A stretch of 64,000 nt of DNA from Sanguinoderma infundibulare (lineage: Eukaryota; Basidiomycota; Agaricomycetes; Polyporales; Polyporaceae): positions 3,596,001 to 3,660,000 of the forward strand of contig JAVLRN010000003.1 of assembly GCA_032821775.1 (NCBI GenBank), written 5' to 3'. The translations under genes were made by a program, and so were the position numbers. The first letter of the stretch is position 1. Every line of letters starts with the position of its first letter. The notes beneath the pieces are model-generated. The model was not told the origin of the DNA, ran no database searches, and worked only from the letters and a program-made list of their open reading frames with translations. Below are positions 33,907-46,654 of this stretch, one piece after another.

Positions 33907-36210
33907 TCAAGACGGAAGCTCGGGCTTGAAGCTCCAGATCTCGACGACCATCTTCCCCGCCTTCTTGCACAAAATCGCGCACGTCTCCCGAGTGTATGCC
34001 ACCTTCCACACGCTCTCGCTCGGCTCGCACATGTCCCGCACGTAGCTGCACTGTCGCTCCCCTTCGCCACCAACGGCGCCCGTAGACGGAGACGGGGGCT
34101 CAAACTTGTACAGGCGGACGCGGCCGTCGTTCCCGCTAGTGACAAGGAAGCGGTCGTCCAGCTGAAGACCAGAGACGGACGAGTCATGCGCGGCAAGCCG
34201 TTGGACGACGGAGAAGGCGGCGCCTTTGAGCGAGAAGGTTATGACCCGCCCGTCGGAGCCGCCGGTGGCGAGCATCGTGGGCGTTAGCTGGAGCTGGCAG
34301 ACAAGCGCGGTATGGCCCTGGAGGAGTGCGAGGCATGCGCTGCGAGCGGTCCGAGGTTCAGCACTTCCGGAAGGAAAATGACGGGACAAGACGACTCACC
34401 CAGTCGAGGCATCCCACACCCGCACTGTGGTATCTAGCCCCCCACTCGCGATGCGCACGCCGTCGAACGCGACCGTATAGATTTGATGGAAATGTCCTCG
34501 GAGCACATGTAGGCACACGCCAGTGTCGACGTCCCACACGCGGCACGTGCAGTCGTAGCTCCCGCTCACGACGCGGTTCCCGCACGCGTCCAGGCAGCGC
34601 ACGCTCTGCGAGTGGCCCTCGAGCACGCGGAGCAACCGCCCGCGCTGGACATCCCACACGCGCAGCGTGCGGTCCCGCGATCCGGACACAGCAACAGGGC
34701 GTCCATGAAGTACCTTTAGGCAGCGGATGGTGGACGTGTGTCCGCGGAGAGTGTAAATGCAATACCTGTGCATGTGGCGTCGGATGTGAACCCAAAATCA
34801 TCCGCGCGTAAGTAGGGGGGGAAAGGCTCACCCTGACTTGACGTCCCACACGCGGAGCTCCTTGTCACATCCGCCGCTCACGACTAGCGCGTTGGGCTGT
34901 CCCCATCCGTCCGATGCTCCACCAGCGTAGCTCGGCTTGCCGAAAGGGTGCGATTCCTCCGGCCTCGCGAATGGCTCAGAGACGTGAGACGATCTCCAAT
35001 AATCCTTGTCCTGATCCAGTCCGAGTGCGTATCTGAGTATTGGGGGGACCATCGCGTCTTGCGGAGCGCCTACAACAAAGGGATCACCAGCATTTGCGCT
35101 CATTGGGATATCTGGCTCCGCAGGCCTGCCGCCTTCGGAGATGAGAGACACTGCCCACACGCCAGACTCGTGCCCGACAAGCGTGCGTGAGAGGACGCCA
35201 GTCCGGGCGCTGAAGATGTGTATCCGGCTGTTCGCAAGCCCGACCACGACCCATGAGGAGTCGATGGCGATGGAAGTCGGGATGGCGGGATTCTGCACCT
35301 GGCCTTGGCCGTTCGGGGGTGCGTTGAGATCGGGCGTGATGGGCGGGTGTAGCGGGGCGCGATGTATGCGCAGTAGGCGTCCTCGCTGGAGCCAGTTTGA
35401 GGCTGTTTTATCCATACGTCAACGATGGAAGCAGAAAAAAGGCAGTGGGTACCTGGAATCCTGCCTTGTGAAAGACGTCGTATTTTCCGGGATGGCCCAA
35501 ACTTTCCCTTTGCTAGGGATAGGACCATCCGGGAGTATAGCATGGCTTTCACAAAGAGGGATTCCAACCATTGCCTGTCGCGCGGGGGATCACTTACTTC
35601 GAAGATGCTCGTATATAAAGAATCTCCGATACTGGAACGCAGTTGAGGAAGGCGGGGAAGGTTGGAACTCCAGCGCGAGGGAACGTGCGCTCTTCGTGCT
35701 GTCAAAGTCCGACTCGAGGGACAAGCGTCTTGAATGTCGCCTGCTGCTGGCCAGGCCGTGCTCGACTCTGTAGCTGTCCACTGCATCCGCGTCGCGCGAG
35801 AACCCGTGGCGGATACACATGGTCTTCCACAGGTAGTCGTCCTGGAGGAGCTCGTTCCAATAGCGGCTAACGCGAGCCGCGCGTGCGAGCGTGCGTGGGT
35901 CGTCTATGAAGCTGAGAATGTGCAGGGAGACCTCGGGTGGGAGGGCGCGGAGGAAGTCGCGTTTGAGCAGGGGCGCGATCGTGGTGGAAAGGAAGAGGAG
36001 TTCGGAGGGCGTGCATTCCTGGATGATCGCGTACAGGTGTTGCCGACGCGACGCCGGGGAGAGCATGGCAAAGCGGGAGACATGAGAGACGACGGAAGGG
36101 TGTGGCTGGAAGGACGGTTGCCCTGGTGGCGGAGAGGGTGCGGGCGTCGGAGGCGGGACAATGGGCATGTAGAACGTGTTGGGAGACGGCTGAGAGTGCG
36201 AGGAGGCCAT
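33907..36210 (-). CDS. F-box/WD40 protein, Cdc4/Pop1-like SCF receptor
   Basis: Substrate receptor of an SCF ubiquitin ligase of the Cdc4/Pop1/Fbw7 type, nuclear or cytosolic. Four exons on the minus strand: 36210-35598, 35402-34832, 34765-34400 and 34339-33907, giving 660 residues with clean phases. After a Pro/Ser-rich N-terminus comes a canonical F-box, LPPEVSLHILSFIDD with ARVSRYWNELLQDDYLWK, followed by SNWLQRGRLLRIHRAP. Seven to eight WD repeats follow, with cores such as GCDKELRVWDV, SGSRDRTLRVWDV, SGSYDCTCRVWDV, SGGLDTTVRVWDA and SGNDGRVRLYKF. The first Met at 36210 is chosen as the best start; an upstream exon cannot be excluded. It is single copy here and not part of the duplicated family. 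No lesion is seen. Confidence 0.92.
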
Positions 36211-39200
36211 AGCAGACAAAGAGAGCACTGGAGAGGGACAAATTACGTGGAGGAGTCTTCTAGCTGGATACGGGTGGTGTGGAAGTTGGATGTTATACGG
36301 CTGGCAACCGTCCGGCCAACGGGTCGGTGTCCTGCCACGAAGATGGGTATTCCGAAGGGGCCGGTAGGGCAAAGGGACGTGTTATACGTGCCTTTCGAGG
36401 ATTGTATGCTGAGAACGACGGGGAGGGGGGACGGTGAGGGGAAGGCGAGAGAATGAGAGTTGCAACACATACCGATCAAGCCGGTTGTCAGTTTGAGTTC
36501 ACTCCGCAGTCCTCCGCCCACAACACAGACGAACGCTTGTCGCCACAGGCAACGAGGTCGATTCCAACGCAGAAGAAGAAGGAGGACGTCAAGATGGGGG
36601 TCAGTTATGGAGTGCGAAGACAATTAGAGTGCCCAGACAAGCGAAGGCCCGGAATCGTGATCTAGGCGACTGAAGTAGTCCCGGAGGCCTCCGCAGAGGT
36701 CTTCGACTGGAGGTGGCCGTCTGTAAGTCAAGGTCGACGATGTGGAGGAAGGAGTGTATGACGAGGTCGGCGGGCTGCGGTCGGGAGGCGGGTGGAGATG
36801 ACATTGACTGGCCGGGCTTGGGCTCGAACCTGCGTGCGCTTGGCCATGCGACCGTGGGGGACTTGGAAGCAGCGCTGACGCACTATCCGTCTCAGCCTTG
36901 TCTCCTACCTCCATCGCCGTTACCCTGCCCTGCTGGGGTCTTCGGTGCGGGAGACGTGCACATACAAGAGCTGGTGTAGGTGGATTTGCGGTCATCTACT
37001 GTGAATTTTATATATTGACCCGTTACCACCGGACATTCGTTGAAGACGTAAACACCAGCCGCAGTGCGTTCGGTGGCAATTTTACGTTTGCATACCATCG
37101 GTCCACCCTGGAGTAGTTGCCGGTCACGAATCAAGTAGTGGGTCTACAACATTAGACCACGTTGGGCTCAGCCGCGCACTTACATGGTAATTGAATGTGC
37201 CCCGCCGAATGTGGTATGTACATCGCCCTCAAGTAGTACTGAACGCGCATCCCCATAACTATCTAGAAAGGAACTAGGTCGTTTATGTGGGTGACGATGA
37301 TCGCTTCGCTTTGCGTCTGTCCCAGGGATCCCTTCGCCTGATCCGCCGATATCATGCAGTGGACGACGCAGGAATAGTGCGCCTCATCTCCAAATCAAAA
37401 TGGTCGTTATCAGGGTGATGAAAGTAGGGCTCCTCATACCGCCGTGCATACAACGTGTCGGAGTCGATGTAGAACAGCGAGTCTACGGAGACGCATGTTT
37501 ACCGCATGCTGCATCCGAGATGGGCACGTCGCGACAACCTCGGCCTTACGTTGTCCGGAACCTAAACGTGGACCCGCAATCAGCCAGTCGTCCAACGGTG
37601 TTCCTTAGTGGTAAGTAACGTTCTGATTACGTCTTTCAGTTCCTTCGGTTCCTTGACCCGCAATTCTTGCCCAGTTCCTCTGCCTCGTGGCCCCTCCAGA
37701 TAATCCCTTGGCTGACCCCTGTGCGCCTTTGAAGCTTCAGGTCGAGGCATTTACGTTCAATAACTGCACGGTGTTTGGCTCGTTGTCTTCCCTACTGGGA
37801 CTCTTCCGAAGCCGCTGCCCGCGGGCGACAGCCGACAGGTCCGGACGCGCTTCTCTGAAGTTTTCGGTCCTCGGCTTTCACGACGACTGTTGCGTTATCA
37901 GCACGCGGCCGAGCAACGAGATACGTCTGCGATTTTTCATCGCTGCAGAAGGCAAGTCAGTTACAGGGCGGTGACGCCACTGATAATTGTCCATGTCTTG
38001 TGGCGGTACAACGTGGCCCTTGTCCATGGCTTTCGCGGGAACGACTTTTGCTGGTGCCGTCAAGCTGCTGGCGGTTAACCCCGACGGCGCAGTTTATGCG
38101 CGCTCTAGGATTCGATGGCTCGCCGCGATGCGAGGTCCGATGCGCGAGACGTGTGAGGCCTTGAGGCTTCTTGCTCGCGTCTTTATACAATTCCTGACAT
38201 CCATTAGATTTTTCTACAGGAGAGAATGCGGGCGTATTCGCTCAGCCGTTCGTATTTCCAAGCATGGTCGATGCGGTTTATCGGTCCCTCGCATTTTCGT
38301 GCATCCAGTGTAAACGCCGATATCGGGGGTGCACGTCATCTGTTTCATCTCTGGTAGAACATCGCGCTTTTCTCAAGGACAGCGGCTCCCGCTCCCGCGC
38401 GGTAGCGTAGACTGAAGCATCCTCGATGTCAGCTTAGTCGCCGGGCCAGCGGCAATACCCTCTTCTCCAGTCCCCTCAAGGTGCGCTGGCCTATCCGTGT
38501 ACCCATGAACGTGGCCGACTTCTCTGATAAATCCGCCTCATGTTTGTTCCACACAGAATTGGGTCTCCTGCGGCGTCGGCTAGACGGTTGCGGACCGACA
38601 GCAGTAGAGCATATGACGTCGACGTGCATCGGTCATTATGCGCTCGCCCGCAATTTAACCATAGGACGAGACTGCCGCGAGTTTGGTGGGTGCTGTACGA
38701 TTATCATCCGGTTCCTGCCTCGCGGCCTCGTGCTCAGCGCTTTACAAGTTTAGCATAGCCCAAGGCGTCGTTTCTCCGGCCCTCATATCTGTCAAACTGC
38801 GGCCTAGATGCATCGGCCTGTGCATTCCGACCGTTCGTAATACAGCTTGTCTCTGTTACTCCAGGCAAAACACTGCAATACAGCGGCGGCCCGTTTCAAA
38901 CAGGTTTTGGTTCAAAAGCCGACCGGTTGGCGTCTGCCCGGACTGCACCCACGTCGATCTGCCCCACATCTAGATAGAAGAACGATCAGAGTCTGGCCTG
39001 CCCGCCCGCCCGCGATATCCCCGTGTCGACGGAGTCGAAGGCAACGGTGAGCGTGTCACCTCGTCGGGTTTGGTATCCGCTGACGCTCCTCGGAACCTTA
39101 GTTTGGAGAGGGGTCTCGGTGTCCCATGATCTTCTAACAGTCAAAGCACGGAACTATCCTGGGATTCGGAGGTCGACGGGCGCAATAGATCCGCCACCGC

Positions 39201-39854
39201 TCGCGGCGTGGGCCACATTCAACCCACCCAGACGCAGGAAGGCATGCGCGCTACCTGCAACAGCGGGGGCGTGCCCGTGGGGTCCGACATCCCGGAGGCG
39301 ATAACCGTCGCGGACACCGTCATGTTCCCGGGCTCTCCATGATGTTCCCTGGGCGTTGATGACCGGCGCGATATATGGGATGCGCCCTTCCATTCTGTCT
39401 CAAACTCCGACAGCGCTTCCATGTTCAGGGGACGGATTTGGCATGCCCGTTGCCGTTCAGGGAACTCGATAGATTACTTGTGGGGTGGTGGTTCCCCTTG
39501 GCGTACACTCTCACAGGCCCTCGACCGTTTCGCATAGCAGGACGGCTGCTTCCTTCACGCAAACGGGACGTGAAGTGTGATCAGATGCTGCCCTATAAAG
39601 CCTTGATGGTTCTTCCCGGTTCCACACCGCGTTCCCTTCTCCTACCACCGCCCTTCCCCTCGCCGCGATCAGCAGGGTGTTCGTGTCCCCTTGCCCGCCC
39701 CGATTTTGAGCTCGCTCACAACCTCCCCAACACCCTGAAAACGAACCTCCGTTGCCCCTTTCACCCACCTTCAAGCGACTCGCGGCATAGCCCGTAGTTC
39801 GTCTAGCCCCATTCGACCCCGTCACAAACGAACTTGAACATCACATCTATCACA
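36211..39854. other. long gene-poor spacer
   Basis: About 3.6 kb without a recognisable gene. Frames on both strands are short, overlap each other and show no domain. A TATAAAG at 39594-39600 lies about 255 bp upstream of the P450 start and could belong to its promoter. A tRNA-like B-box at about 36830 on the minus strand lacks a foldable tRNA around it. Nothing else stands out. Confidence 0.6.
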
Positions 39855-41996
39855 ATGTCGAGCTCGCCCTCTCTTATCGCACAACCCCCCTTCTACACCG
39901 ACGCCCTCCTCCACATCTCCCCCAACACCTTCCTCGCCTTTGCGCTTACCGCCTGCCTACTGTATATCTGCGGTACCTGCATCTACAACCTCTTCCTTTC
40001 CCCGCTCGCGGCGATCCCCGGCCCGTGGTACGCCGCCATCTCCGACTTCTGGCTCACAACGCACGTCGCGCGTCTACAGCAATGCATGACCGTTCAAGCT
40101 CTGTTTGAGCGGTACGGCCCCGTCGTACGCGTCGGGCCAAACAAGGTCGTGTTCTGCGATTTGACGACGATGCGGAGCGTCTACTGCGTTCACAAGTTTG
40201 ACAAGAGTCCATTCTACAAGGCTCTTCTTACGTGAGTACACTTGTCCATTTAGCAAACGTCGTCGCTGACCGCCAGTGAACCGATTGGCAGGAATAACAA
40301 CGATCATGCGTAAGGCCACATTTCGCGTCTTATGTAGTGTTCATTTGCTGAACGCGTTCGCTTCATAGTATGACAACCCTTCCACACGCCGAACACGCCG
40401 CGCGCCGCAAGGTGTATGCGCCACACTACCACCCATCCCACCTCATACGGTTCCAGCCCGACGTGAACGATTCCGTCATCAAGGTCGTCAACGTAAGTCG
40501 CGCCCCATTCCGTTCCTCGTCGCTTCTTGATATAAGAACTCGTCTCACACCCTTGATGTCGCAGATCCTTGAGAACCAGCAGGGGAAGACGTCCGTCTCC
40601 TGTCCCGAGCTATTCCGCCACCTCATGGTCGACGTCATTTCTACGACAGTCTTCGGCTCCCGCTCCGGCGCGCTCGACAACTTTGCCATGGGCGTTCGCG
40701 ACGTTCTCTCACAAGCTGTTAAGGACTTCCCGACGAGAGGGATTGTCGTACGTATCCAGTCTTGCAGGTCGCCCATCCCTTGCTCACGGCATTCGTACCT
40801 TAGCGGAGCTTCATCCCCACCTGGGCGTGGAGCATCGTGTGTCGCCTACCTAGCGAGTCGTGGCGTCGCATTTGCAGCTCCGACAGCATTATGGCTGCGG
40901 TGAGTTCTTTCGTACGGATGACAATGACATGAGCGATGACTGACTCCTTGTCCCGAAGTTCGTTCGCGGGCACATTGGTGACATTTCGGCCAAGATGCGG
41001 GCATCCTTCATTGACAGCGAGAAGGATGAGAAGAGCCCCATGGTCCAGCGCATGCTGCAACATCACTTTAACAGCGGTCACGGTGACCCCTCCATCCAGA
41101 ACATCGTATCCGAGTGCATGGGACATCTGTACGTTGAGTCTGACATTCGATTCCAGCCATTCGTCTGACAGATTCCTCTAGCGTCGCAGGAGTGGACACG
41201 ACATCGACCATGCTTTCGTATATGTCCTGGGAGCTCAGCTGCCGCAAGGACATCATGAAACACCTCCAAGCCGAACTCGACGAGCACATGTCTGACCGCC
41301 GTGTCGTGCCGGACTTCGCCACACTCTGCAAGATGCCCTATCTGAACGCGTTCCTGAAGGAAGGTTCGTCATGGAGTCATATATCTCGCTTCCAAGCATA
41401 TGCTGAATTAATACAGGTATGAGAGTATATGGCGCCGCACCGTCGTTGTTGGAGCGTGTAGTTCCCTCCACGACTGCTTCCAAGATTGACGACGGTTTCG
41501 ACATGATGGGATACGCGCTCCCCCCGGGAACTGTCGTCGCCACTCAGGCTTGGAGCATGCATCGCGACCCTGAAGTGTTCCCCAGCCCGGAGATCTTCCT
41601 TCCTGAGCGATGGCTCCCGATTGAGGGTGTTGCGGGCGAGGACGAGAGGCTGACCAGGTAAGCATACTCCAACAAGAGCTAGCTTTGATCGATCGTAGCC
41701 TCATTGCCCTCGCAGAATGTCGCAGAGGCTGATGCCATTCGGCGTCGGGAGCCGCGTTTGCGGTGGACAAAACCTCGCCCAGATTGTCTTGCGCGTCGCT
41801 CTTGCTGCCATTGCTTGCAACTTCGATATCTCGGCGGACAGCAATGAGACGAACGAGCGCACCATGCAGATCAAGGACGCATTCGTGAGTTGACATGCTC
41901 CACTTAATGAGATAAATGCCTAATCGTTTCGCCCATCAGGTCATCCACTCTGCGACAAAAGACTGCAGACTGATCTTCACTCCTCGGGAGTGTTGA
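39855..41996 (+). CDS. cytochrome P450 monooxygenase, 10 exons
   Basis: Membrane-anchored haem monooxygenase, 538 residues. Exons: 39855-40231, 40292-40309 (18 nt), 40369-40492, 40565-40747, 40804-40899, 40959-41128, 41182-41363, 41417-41657, 41716-41884, 41940-41996; all phases join. N-terminal hydrophobic anchor (LAFALTACLLYICG) and hinge IPGPW come first. The I-helix reads AGVDTTS, the K-helix ExxR is EGMR formed across an intron, the PERF region is PERW, and the haem-binding loop FGVGSRVCGG holds the cysteine ligand. The 39855 Met is the first in frame before the anchor. No substrate can be named; such fungal P450s act in xenobiotic or secondary metabolism (family knowledge). It is apparently intact. 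Confidence 0.94.
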
Positions 41997-42634
41997 GATC
42001 GACGGACTCGGATGATCTCGGTTCGCGCTTGGATTCATTTCCCTGATGTGGTTTCACTAGGTTAAGGCCCTATCTAATTCGCCGTTCCTTCGCATCCGTC
42101 TCGTACTCTAACCCACTGTTAATCGCTCATCATCTACGCTCGTTTACCCACCATATCCATGCTATCCTGATCTTGTCACCCAGTCCTTTTGGCTGTCGGC
42201 GGAGCCGGGTCTTTGTCACACGCGCCCAAAACACTAGAGGAAGAATCAGCGATATATAGGATACATCGTCGAGGAGGACGACCCAACAAGTACGATACCG
42301 ATATACATTATTACATCTTTTTCGCAGAGATCTAGACACGATTTGACCATCATTCATCTCGAAAGTCGGAATGAACCCAATGATTCCGTGACTGTGATGG
42401 GTGTGAGTGCCGTGACGGCGTGCGGCACAGCGTCGGCTATCAGGGGAGCGGTCGCATGTTGGCCAGATACATGACGCACGCGGCTGAAAGCTCTCGGAAG
42501 ACTCGGAAACGACCAAGGTCGCATCTCTCTTCCTTATGCTCTTGCTGTTCGGCGAATGGTATGACTTATCAGTGTACGACAACTTTCTGCAGGGGAGCAT
42601 CGTCAGACGAATTTGGGCTCGATCGCGACGGGCG
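41997..42634. other. intergenic, no gene seen
   Basis: About 640 bp between the P450 stop and the divergent F-box-like gene, which run in the same direction. No coding signal. It should hold the P450 3' UTR and the next promoter. Confidence 0.6.
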
Positions 42635-44050
42635 ATGAGTCCACAATCCTGGTACATGTACGTCACCCGTTCGAGAGTCTACACAGAGTTCAAACTCGTC
42701 GAACCGAGTACTGATCATGAACGTTGAACATGAATGTTTGCAGCGCGAACGTGGACACCAAGGAACTATCCTACGAGAACTTTGGCGTCCTTGGCGACTG
42801 GTTTTACAACAAGCACGTCGAGCTCTTTCGGAGCATCCGCCTCCCCTGTCTCCCCAGGTACGCACGCATTCGATTAACTCATCCTTCTGCCGGCAGGACG
42901 ATGCTCAAAATAATGACGAAACCGGAACAGCGAATACGACGCGTGGTGCGCAGGGTACACCGCCCAGCCGAGCGCGCTCTTCGCGCTCCCGCCAGAGGTG
43001 CTCGGCCTCGTCTTCGCGCGGCTCCAGCAGCTCCCCTACGTCGTCGCCTTCGCGATCACGTGCAAGTACCTGCTCGGCGTGGGCAAGAACGAGGTGCTGC
43101 GCGCGACGCGGGCGTTCCACGCGCCGTGGGCGGGGTGCCGCCTCATCTGCTTCGGAACGCACATGCTGCCTGACGACCTGCCGGAGCGCATGCTCACGCC
43201 AAAGGAGAAAGAGGACATGCGGACCTGGTTCGCGGCGTGGAAGCTCTCGTCGAGAGAGCTTGACGGAGACGAGGGAGAAGGCGGTGCGGATGCCGGCGCT
43301 CAAGCTGAGGGCGAAGGAGCAGGTCCGGACGATGAAGATGGTCCAGACGACGACACCGGCGGCAGCGAGCGCGCGGTCTCGTTCCCGGACGTGGCGTGCG
43401 CCGACTACAGGCTCGTCTTCGGCTGGGTCTGGGCTCTCGCGCGGGTAGACTCGGCGCAGCGCCTCGTCGCGGCCATCGAGCAGGAGGGGAAGCCGCCACC
43501 AGACGTCGTTTCTGAAGGCGCGCAAGGTGCCGATATCACAGTTACCAGAGCAGACGTCCGGCGCGCGGGTGCCAGCGAGCGCGATCTCGCGCTGTTCAGC
43601 GCACTGTACGGATCGGACCACTGGGCGGCGGCGTACCCGCCCGGGACGCGAGTGCTGTGCAACCTGTCGAAGGCGGAGTACGTCCGGGAGGACGCGTTGC
43701 GCATAGCGGGCGAGGAAGATACTGGAATGCGGATCGGGTGGGGCCACGTCCTGATCTCCCAAATTTGCTGGTCGAGCGACCCCGATTCGGGCATGCCGGC
43801 CTCAGAGGAAGAAAACGCAAAGTTATGGCGAGGGCCCTGGGCTGGAGATAGGGTATGTATTACCTCGCTCGACGTCCTTCCTCAGGCGGAGAGAGGACGC
43901 GAGTGGAGGGATGTCAGCTCGGACGTCGAGGCGATGCTGGGCAGTGTTTGGAAGTCCTTAGAAGGGGGAAAGTACCGTGATCCAAGTGATGGAGTCAATT
44001 GTGCGTACCATCCGTGGGAGGTGCGCTACTCATGGAGAGAGACCGAGTAG
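42635..44050 (+). CDS. divergent F-box-like family member in the spacer
   Basis: Three exons: 42635-42657 (MSPQSWY), 42744-42857 (ANVDTKELSYENFG to RLPCLP) and 42931-44050; 418 residues, phases intact. This copy has the clearest F-box of the family: ALPPEVLGLVFARLQQLPYV with AITCKYLLGVGK. It keeps the family blocks APWAGCRLICFGTH, a charged acidic middle (GDEGEGGADAG), TRVLCNLSKAEYVRED, ISQICWSSD, GPWAGDRVCITS and EWRDVSSDVEAML. It is GC-rich, free of lesions, and lies 0.4 kb from the inner end of the right arm, outside the duplication. The function is presumably as an SCF adaptor; the target is unknown. Confidence 0.82.
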
Positions 44051-44937
44051 AAGGGTGTATTGTACTTTACGTGGATCTGCGTTCGCACCAGAGAAAGTTG
44101 ACAATATTTGGCAGTTATTATCGCGTCCATATGGTAGGCAAACATATTCGAGCTTCGTCGGCTTTCTTTCACCTCACGTCTAGGAGAGGCCGCATTCGGC
44201 CATTGCGGCATAGCGATGCATCGGATCCTACTCAAAAAATAAGTCTCACGAGGCAGACATCCAATTACAGCTATTATCGAAAGCAATCAGACTCGTATAA
44301 GTTCCTACTTCCTCTCTCCCCTGCCCCGCTACCAAAACGCATTGTGGCTCATCGAGTATGTTCTAGAGTTGCTCATATCTTTCCATTGCGGTTCTGAACG
44401 TCTGGATATCTGGCGTTTAAGGCGCCTAAGAGGCTGAACATCGAGGCGGCCCCAAGTTGGTGGTCAGAGCGCGGCATATCATATTGGAATGCTGTGCTGG
44501 TCACGTAAGTTTCTTATACTTACTTCACTTATCGCCATTACATCAAAGATTATAATTATTAATTAATCCGCGAACTGTTAGTTCAGCTTTCTTATCAGAC
44601 GTAAGGAGAGCTATAGCTGTTTAGGTGGACGCACTTATCTCGTCTTGTTCAGTGCCGCAATGCCTCCTCGCAGCAATGACTCAAACTCGCAGTGTGGATA
44701 AACGCAGCGTGGGACACATGACGGGGCTATAGATAGAGAGACTATGACATATTGAGTGCGAATAGTGTGCAAAGACATGAAGAAAGACCAAAAGTTTTGC
44801 CAGAAGAGAGACAGAAGGGGCGGACGACTACCTAAAAATAACCATGGGGCTTGCACAACAGCGGGGTCGATACCCTACCCCATCATGAAGGCAGAGCACT
44901 ACATCACGAACCAATCCCCCCGGAGATGGCGGACAAA
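44051..44937. other. junction into the right arm, no gene
   Basis: 3' flank of the divergent gene, then the inner end of the right arm at about 44446 (match to 32907 on the other strand). No coding signal was seen. Confidence 0.6.
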
Positions 44938-46654
44938 TTATTTCAGACGTGCGACCAGCATCCACAAGTACTCCGGCCATGAACAACCCCGGCGGTGCGC
45001 ATCTGGTGGTGGGCATGAGACATGCCCAGAACGGAGCATAGTCTGTGTCTGCAGGACATACCCCTGGCGACGATTGTGGCGGACAGGTATGGGAGAGGGT
45101 GGGCAAGGAGCGGCAGGTGGAGCAGGGGGGGCGTGGCGGGAACGACCGCGGCGAGGAGCAGGAGCAGGTTTAGGTGGAATGGCGGGAGCCTGGCAGGGAA
45201 GATGGCGGCGATGAGCGAGAATGGGAGCAGGTATGGAGGATGACACCTGGTCAGAAGAAGAGTTTTTAGTAGCATGTCCTCCTCTTCCTCCTCTTCCTCC
45301 CCGTGCTCCCCGTGCTCCTCGTGCACCGCGTCCGCCTCGTCCTTCACATCCGCCTCGATCATCGTCATCCTTCCCAGTGTCTTTATCCTTCGTCCTGCCC
45401 TCACGGTCCCCACTGACTTCTCCGGTCTCCGAGTCCTCAGAAGATTCAGCACCCCACAGGTGCCGCAACAGTACATTGACCTCCCCCGTCATGTCCTTCC
45501 ACTCTGACCACTCTGCTCCCGTGACCGTCGTCAGCGCTGGCTTTGCCCCCACACTTACGATGTAGAACCGGTCTCCTGCCCACGGCCCCTTCGCAATCTG
45601 GCCAAGGTACTTGTCATCACACCACATCAAGATACTCGGGTCCAGTGAGTAACAGATGTGCAAGAGCACCGCATGCGCAAGCGACGTGTGGCCCCAGTGG
45701 AACTTCAGTACGGCGAGCCTGTCCTCGCACACGAACTTGCCTTTCGACAGGTTGCAGAGCATGTTCGGGCCCTCCGGATGCTCGGCCTGAAAGTAAGGAT
45801 CGATGCGCGACAGCCTGGCGATCATCCTGAAGTCAAGGCGGCGCATCAGGTCCGGTTTCCCCTTCGACCCCCAAGACCACTCGCCCCGGTCTGGCCAGTA
45901 GATCCTTTCCCTCAAAGGTCTTTCTGGCCTTCTCCCCGCCCAATGACCATCCGTCCACAGCTCTAGGGCATGGCTGTAGAGACACCATGCCACGATGATC
46001 TTGGCCGGCGCATCTGGGTCGTCATTGTCGAAGTTGTCCTCCTCGTGCAGGATTCTTGTCATCACGATCTCTTCCACCTCGGTGTCCGTGAGCATGCCGG
46101 GGGGCGCTTGGTCATCAGAGCCCGCATATTTGCCCAAGCAGATGAGGTGACAGAACACCGCACGGGCATGGAGTGCAATCAGGGCATGCAGGATGTAGGG
46201 TTTGCCCATGGCAAGAAGCCCCTTGCAGCCGATGGCGAAGGAGATGCAGTCGAGGAAGTTGTCAGTCAAGTCCCTGTTTGTGTTGCCCAAGACTGCCTCA
46301 AAGATTATGCCAATGACCTCTGTGGATAGCTTGCCCATTGGACCCGGCTGCGAGATGGTGGGACCACGGGAAAGCCATTCATCCACAGTCCTGTCATGGA
46401 GCGAGATGGTTATGGACAAGTGTCTGGCAGGCTGAAATTGAGTAGACATACTTAGATAGGCATGGGATCCACAGAGCTTCATATAACTCCTGCATGTTGT
46501 CGAAGAAGAACTCGCCAAGCTTGGCACCACCCCCCCGTTCCTTCTGCTTCCTGTCAATGTTGAATCTGTAGAGTGGGAAAGAAGATGCGAATCAGCTGTT
46601 AGTCAGTGCACGGTACACAAACATGTGTCCTTACATTTCCCAGACCTGTCCCAT
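44938..46654 (-). CDS. F-box-like family member, right arm copy 3, intact
   Basis: Exons 46654-46635 (MGQVWE), 46565-46452 (FNIDRKQ to CL) and 46390-44938; 528 residues with no stop. The splice donor that is broken in the left copy is GT here. F-box-like part PMGKLSTEVIGIIFEAVLG with CKGLLAMGKPYIL, then DDQAPPGMLTDTEVEEI, a middle region with RERIYWPDRGEW, GPNMLCNLSKGKFVCED, GPWAGDRFYIVS and WSEWKDMTGEVNVLL. Unlike other members it continues with an acidic stretch, a Gly/Arg repeat (RGGRGARGARGARGGRGG) and a Pro/Arg-rich tail of about 90 residues. An RGG tract often binds RNA, but here that is only a guess. It is the only family member of the right arm without a lesion or cut. Confidence 0.82.

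Noticed and set aside
33907..36210. Treating the F-box/WD40 gene as a tenth family member
   Set aside because: It has WD repeats, a different exon plan and none of the family C-terminal blocks.
36812..36860. Minus-strand tRNA-like A-box and B-box (TGGCCAAGCG then GGTTCGAGCCC)
   Set aside because: The boxes are only about ten bases apart and no acceptor, anticodon or T-stem pairing can be drawn.
37400..39850. Several frames of 60-140 codons before the P450 gene
   Set aside because: They overlap on both strands, lack motifs and splice logic, and look like chance frames in GC-rich DNA.
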